Assembly (NCBI GenBank): GCA_913775175.1
Contig: CAJYKU010000013.1
Location: 1-64,000, forward strand
Direction of reading: 5' to 3'
Origin: an uncultured Pantoea sp.
Lineage (GTDB): Bacteria > Pseudomonadota > Gammaproteobacteria > Enterobacterales > Enterobacteriaceae
Length of the DNA stretch: 64,000 nucleotides
The notes under the pieces are model-generated. The model searched no databases and was not told the origin of the DNA. It saw only the letters and a list, made by a program, of their open reading frames with translations. The position numbers and the translations under genes were made by a program. How positions within the stretch are numbered: position 1 is the stretch's first letter; each line of letters begins with the position of its first letter. Shown piece after piece: positions 63,709-64,000 of this stretch.

Positions 63709-64000
63709 ATGGAAAGACAACACGGTTTTACCCTGATTGAACTTATGATTGTTATCGGCATTGTCGCGATTCTCAGCGCGATTGGCCTGCCAGCTTATCA
63801 AAACTATCTGCAACGGGCAGCGCTGACTGACATGTTGCAGACCATGCTTCCCTACAAAACTGCTGTCGAGCTTTGCGCTATTGAGCGAGGCGGCCCCGCG
63901 CAGTGTCAGGCCGGCGAACGCGGTATTCCGCCAGCTAAAGGCTCACGCTATGTCGCGACTCTGGATGTCACAAATGGCGTGATTACCATGACTGGCCAGG
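63709..64000 (+). CDS. ppdD: PpdD, type IV major prepilin, 5' part (97 codons)
   Basis: PpdD is the major pilin of enterobacterial type IV pili. The class III leader is six residues (MERQHG), cleaved before Phe7 in FTLIELMIVIGIVAILSAIG by prepilin peptidase, with the conserved Glu at mature position 5. The globular head begins with YKTAVELCAIERGGPAQCQAG, holding one cysteine pair. AAGGAGCCCGGCT precedes the ATG. The frame runs off the window end. In E. coli hofB and hofC follow. It differs from E. coli in the head but is clearly the same pilin. Confidence 0.94.
   Translation, partial: MERQHGFTLIELMIVIGIVAILSAIGLPAYQNYLQRAALTDMLQTMLPYKTAVELCAIERGGPAQCQAGERGIPPAKGSRYVATLDVTNGVITMTGQ

Overview
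The window is a stretch of ordinary enterobacterial core chromosome. Nearly every gene reads as a close relative of an Escherichia coli K-12 gene, in E. coli order. The run corresponds to skp through ppdD (b0178 down to b0108), so this is a member of Enterobacterales. An ERIC element, the FhuA and FhuCDB set and the general protein character suggest Erwiniaceae (Erwinia, Pantoea, Tatumella and relatives). That family-level guess is an impression and rests on no search.

Layout. 1-11000 (mostly minus strand): envelope and translation cluster skp, bamA, rseP, cdsA, uppS, dxr, frr, pyrH, tsf, rpsB, with an ERIC element between rpsB and tsf. 11000-22500: map, glnD, dapD, yaeH, then cdaR, degP, dgt on minus and mtnN, btuF on plus. 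22500-30500: erpA, hemL and the ferrichrome operon fhuACDB behind a good Fur box. 30600-43000: mrcB, hrpB, then plus-strand thpR, sfsA, dksA, gluQ, pcnB, folK, panB, panC, panD. 43000-49500: yadG and yadH, hpt, a cystathionine gamma-synthase-family enzyme that is not at this place in E. coli, cueO with a CueR-type promoter, yacC, yacL. 49500-64000: acnB, lpd, aceF, aceE, pdhR (the pyruvate dehydrogenase operon with its PdhR box), aroP, ampE, ampD and the start of ppdD.

How the genes work together. BamA, Skp, RseP and DegP belong to outer-membrane protein assembly and its sigma-E stress response. Dxr, UppS and CdsA supply isoprenoid, undecaprenyl carrier and phospholipid precursors. Frr, PyrH, Tsf, RpsB and Map serve translation and nucleotide supply. 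FhuABCD imports ferrichrome. PanBCD makes pantothenate. AceEF and Lpd with AcnB carry pyruvate into the TCA cycle. AmpD, AmpE and PBP1b handle peptidoglycan synthesis and recycling.

I found no phage, insertion sequence, CRISPR array, toxin-antitoxin or defence locus, and no clearly new system. The unusual content is in the gaps. Several genes that sit here in E. coli are absent from their usual slots: nadC, speED, gcd, can, clcA, yadS, yaeI and yacH. Two slots hold replacements: a PLP enzyme in the gcd slot and a small secreted orphan in the yadS slot. Other points are an AUU start for pcnB, a glutamine-repeat tail on PBP1b, a shortened FhuA gating loop, and structured inverted repeats near ppdD and between pdhR and aceE.
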